From assembly GCA_964525675.1 (NCBI GenBank), contig CAZGJW010000065.1, positions 1 through 14,464 of the forward strand: a stretch of 14,464 bases of DNA, in the 5' to 3' direction. Made by a program: the position numbers and the translations under genes. Each line of letters starts with the position of its first letter. The stretch's first letter is position 1. Positions 12,878-14,464 of the stretch are shown in pieces. The DNA is from CAYSRJ01 sp964525675. Its GTDB lineage: Bacteria > Spirochaetota > B62-G9 > DRHN01. Under the pieces are notes generated by a model, which had not been told where the DNA came from, made no database searches, and saw only the letters and a program-made list of their open reading frames with translations.

Positions 12878-13240
12878 ATGAAATATCATTATTTTTCAAT
12901 ATTCTTTACATCTTTACTTTCAATAGTAATAACATCTTGTACTTCAAAAGAAGAAATAGTATACGATGAAACACCACCTGTATTATCAGTAACCCCTGTT
13001 GATATTTCTACTGTAATGTTCATAATAGCTTTTGGTGATGATTTGAGACCTGATCAAAAAAACCCTTGTTTTGAATATATCGTTAATGATGCCGCTGTGC
13101 AGATTCGAGCAAGCTGTGCCGGTATTGTTGATAATATCTTCCTGAATGATGGCTTCCCAGATTATGAAATATGGATAAAAATTTCTTCCAATAATATGTA
13201 TTATATCCTACTTTCCGCAGGTAAAAAATACACTTTTTAA
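12878..13240 (+). CDS. Small putative lipoprotein
   Basis: The 120-residue product begins MKYHYFSIFFTSLLSIVITSC, a lipoprotein signal peptide with the lipobox ITSC (Cys21). The mature part is about 100 residues and includes VYDETPPVLSVTPVDIS and DLRPDQKNPCFEYIVND, with two further cysteines that might form a disulfide, and ends GKKYTF. No family is recognised. GGAGG lies eight bases before the ATG, directly after the structured GC-rich block, so its leader transcript may include that structure. The gene converges on the DUF6788-like gene 29 bases downstream. It would be anchored in a membrane facing the periplasm or surface. Confidence 0.65.
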   Translation: MKYHYFSIFFTSLLSIVITSCTSKEEIVYDETPPVLSVTPVDISTVMFIIAFGDDLRPDQKNPCFEYIVNDAAVQIRASCAGIVDNIFLNDGFPDYEIWIKISSNNMYYILLSAGKKYTF

Positions 13241-13269
13241 TCATTTTAACCAACGATTTTTAAAGAAAC

Positions 13270-13593
13270 TTATTTCTGTTTCTCGATGTACTTAGCAGTC
13301 AGCTCTTTCATTTTCTCTATAATGCCTTCAAGTTGCCTCAAGTTATGAATACATTCTCTGCATAATTCAACCTGCTTATTTGTTAGATTCCTGGTAACCG
13401 TTTTCCCCTTAACTTTGCGGGTCCAAACATTATACGGACCATGGACGGCTTTTTCATCTTTTGCACAATAGCAATATGGTTTCCCACATTTACGATACAC
13501 GGTGGTTATGCTTCCAGTGCAAATATATCCAGTCTGCGCAAGTTGACCCCTGAGTTTTTGATATTCCTCTGAAAACTGTTCTTTTTGTCCCAT
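13270..13593 (-). CDS. DUF6788-like protein
   Basis: This 107-residue basic protein contains GQLAQTGYICTGSITTVYRK then CGKPYCYCAKD and HGPYNVWTRKVKGKTVTRNL, a pattern I associate with the DUF6788 family. The clustered cysteines (CGKPYCYC plus CREC near the C-terminus) suggest a metal-binding knuckle, and the tail is helical. Function is unknown; relatives are often found beside insertion sequences. It is transcribed divergently from the adjacent transposase fragment, with 76 bases between their starts, so it may be an accessory gene of that element or a neighbour sharing its promoter region. Confidence 0.65.
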   Translation of the reverse strand: MGQKEQFSEEYQKLRGQLAQTGYICTGSITTVYRKCGKPYCYCAKDEKAVHGPYNVWTRKVKGKTVTRNLTNKQVELCRECIHNLRQLEGIIEKMKELTAKYIEKQK

Positions 13594-13600
13594 AGAATGC

Positions 13601-13630
13601 TTGACCTTTGTACTGAAAGTAATATATACT
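13601..13630 (+). promoter_or_regulatory. Promoter of the transposase, with flanking inverted repeat
   Basis: TTGACC (13601-13606) and TATACT (13625-13630) are 18 bases apart. GCTTGAC (13599-13605) and GTCAAGC (13645-13651) are perfect inverted copies that bracket the promoter and could bind a transposase or regulator, or belong to the element end. Confidence 0.45.
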
Positions 13631-13669
13631 TATAGCAACTAAATGTCAAGCCTTTCTTGGGAGGGGAGT

Positions 13670-14164
13670 ATGCAAAAAGATGCCGAAAATCTCCAGCTGG
13701 ATTCCAAAGCGATTAGTGCCTTGCCCATTATCAATACCTTCATTCAGAGAATTGAGCTCCAGGACCTCCTGTCTCAGTATCTTCCTTCAAATAAAAATCA
13801 GAAACTCCCTCATGTAGATGCCATTTTGCTCTTCGTCCGAAACATCTTGCTTGAACGACAGCCACTCTACAAACTCTCAGAATGGGCAGCACATTACGAT
13901 CCACATCTTGTAGGATTGGGAAACGAAAAACCATCACTTCTGAATGATGATCGCGTAGGAAGAAGTTTGGATGTGCTTTTTGATGCTGACAGAGCATCTC
14001 TGCTGACAAAGGTCGTTCTCAAAGTGATAACTGAGTTTGGCATTAATCTTTCTCAACTGCATAATGACTCTACTACGGTAACGTTTTACGGGGAGTATAA
14101 ACAGAAACGCTCTGTTAAATCTCACATTATTCCAACCATAATATTCCAGAAAGTCTCAAAATAA
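13670..14164 (+). pseudogene. IS1634-type transposase, 3'-truncated
   Basis: The reading frame has 164 residues from ATG 13670, which follows GGGAGGGG closely; an upstream ATG at 13643 is less well placed. It begins with the DUF4277-like N-terminal region (ISALPIINTFIQRIELQDLL.. HVDAILLFVRNILLERQPLYKL) and reaches the first catalytic Asp of the DDE domain in QLHNDSTTVTFYGEYK. After that the homology ends: KRSVKSHIIPTIIFQKVSK and stop. Full-length IS1634-family transposases have roughly 500-560 residues, so about two thirds are missing, including the remaining acidic residues. The truncation lies immediately before another mobile-element-like segment, which suggests replacement or insertion at that point. 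Confidence 0.7.
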
Positions 14165-14211
14165 TCCGTACATTAAGAGTCTTGTCTCAAATTAAATGAG
14201 ATAAAATAAAA

Positions 14212-14256
14212 GGGACAACCGGGTTAGAAGTTCGCAACTAAAACCCCGGTCGTCCC
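14212..14256. repeat. Inverted repeat between two IS fragments
   Basis: GGGACAACCGGG (14212-14223) and CCCGGTCGTCCC (14245-14256) pair in 11 of 12 positions around a 21-base loop. They lie between the transposase fragment and the zinc-ribbon gene, where the boundary of a new element is expected. A small TCTCA/TGAGA stem precedes them at about 14185-14202. Confidence 0.55.
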
Positions 14257-14274
14257 CCAAAACGAACACCATAT

Positions 14275-14464
14275 TTGATAATCTATTTTACAATAAATGT
14301 CAACACTCTTATTGAGCTCGGAAAACAATATCCATGGCCCAGGCTAAAAAGATGTCCTGTATGCGGAGGAATTCGAGTTTGGGGACATGGGTATGTGAGT
14401 AGATATTTAGATGGGATCAGCAGTGCTGTTTGGCTCAAGAGGTATCGATGTCCTGATTGCAAAA
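14275..14464 (+). CDS. Zinc-ribbon protein (DUF6431-like), 5' part
   Basis: The frame, open to the window end, reads VNTLIELGKQYPWPRLKRCP then VCGGIRVWGHGYVSRYLDG and VWLKRYRCPDCK. The CPVC and CPDC pairs form a classic zinc ribbon, and the pattern YPWPR..CPxCGG..WGHGYVxRY is one I associate with DUF6431 proteins encoded with insertion sequences. There is no ATG in the right place; TTG 14275 is the nearest plausible start and the true one is uncertain. The homology starts just after the inverted repeat, which suggests this is the first gene of an inserted element whose transposase lies beyond the window. Confidence 0.6.
   Translation, partial: MIIYFTINVNTLIELGKQYPWPRLKRCPVCGGIRVWGHGYVSRYLDGISSAVWLKRYRCPDCK

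Noticed and set aside
12669..12881. Open frames on both strands of the GC-rich block (70 and 61 codons)
   Set aside because: They are Arg- and Ala-rich by composition, lack start signals, and follow the inverted repeats rather than any protein pattern.
1..14464. CRISPR array or rRNA genes
   Set aside because: No regularly spaced direct repeats and no rRNA-like conserved stretches were seen.

Overview
The window suggests a bacterial chromosome segment in which a conserved housekeeping block (about 1-5484) gives way, at a tRNA gene, to a mosaic accessory island (about 5485-14464, right end not seen). The organism cannot be fixed from the sequence. The gene order infC-rpmI-rplT, then a coiled-coil protein and zapA without pheST, together with an upstream MttB-family methyltransferase, would fit a spirochaete or a deltaproteobacterium-like anaerobe; this is inference only.

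Housekeeping part. A 5'-truncated trimethylamine methyltransferase family gene (3-596) precedes thrS (797-2704), which has its own near-consensus promoter (TTGAAA-17-TATATT). A second promoter (TTGATT-16-TATTAT) lies ahead of infC, which begins at a non-standard ATT codon, followed by rpmI and rplT. Next come a ZapB-like coiled-coil protein with a long acidic tail and zapA. A strong promoter then drives a tRNA with a CAT anticodon whose anticodon loop equals that of the minor tRNA-Ile2 (lysidine type).

Island. The 3' end of tRNA-Ile2 is the insertion point: a tyrosine recombinase on the opposite strand points at the tRNA and takes its last codons from the antisense of the tRNA. That recombinase has lost its catalytic core by an in-frame deletion, and it sits back to back with the C-terminal remnant of an XRE regulator. 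Then follow a class III nucleotide cyclase stripped of its sensor part, a transposase remnant, an intact ADP-ribosylglycohydrolase (GC-richer), and on the minus strand a decayed two-gene aconitase X locus (truncated catalytic part plus frameshifted swivel part). After this the DNA becomes AT-rich: a HEPN-like protein with a gamma-glutamylcyclotransferase-like partner, a small membrane ORF, a broken nuclease-like gene, and a second protein with a HEPN-like C-terminus. A GC-rich, heavily self-complementary 280-base block separates this from a small lipoprotein. The window ends in insertion-sequence material: a DUF6788-like gene divergent from a truncated IS1634-type transposase, then the start of a zinc-ribbon (DUF6431-like) gene.

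Overall, the left part is stable translation and cell-division machinery. The right part is a landing zone with repeated insertion and decay, in which the surviving intact genes are of the ADP-ribose, HEPN and GGCT kinds often seen in defence or toxin-antitoxin contexts. No CRISPR array or rRNA is present.
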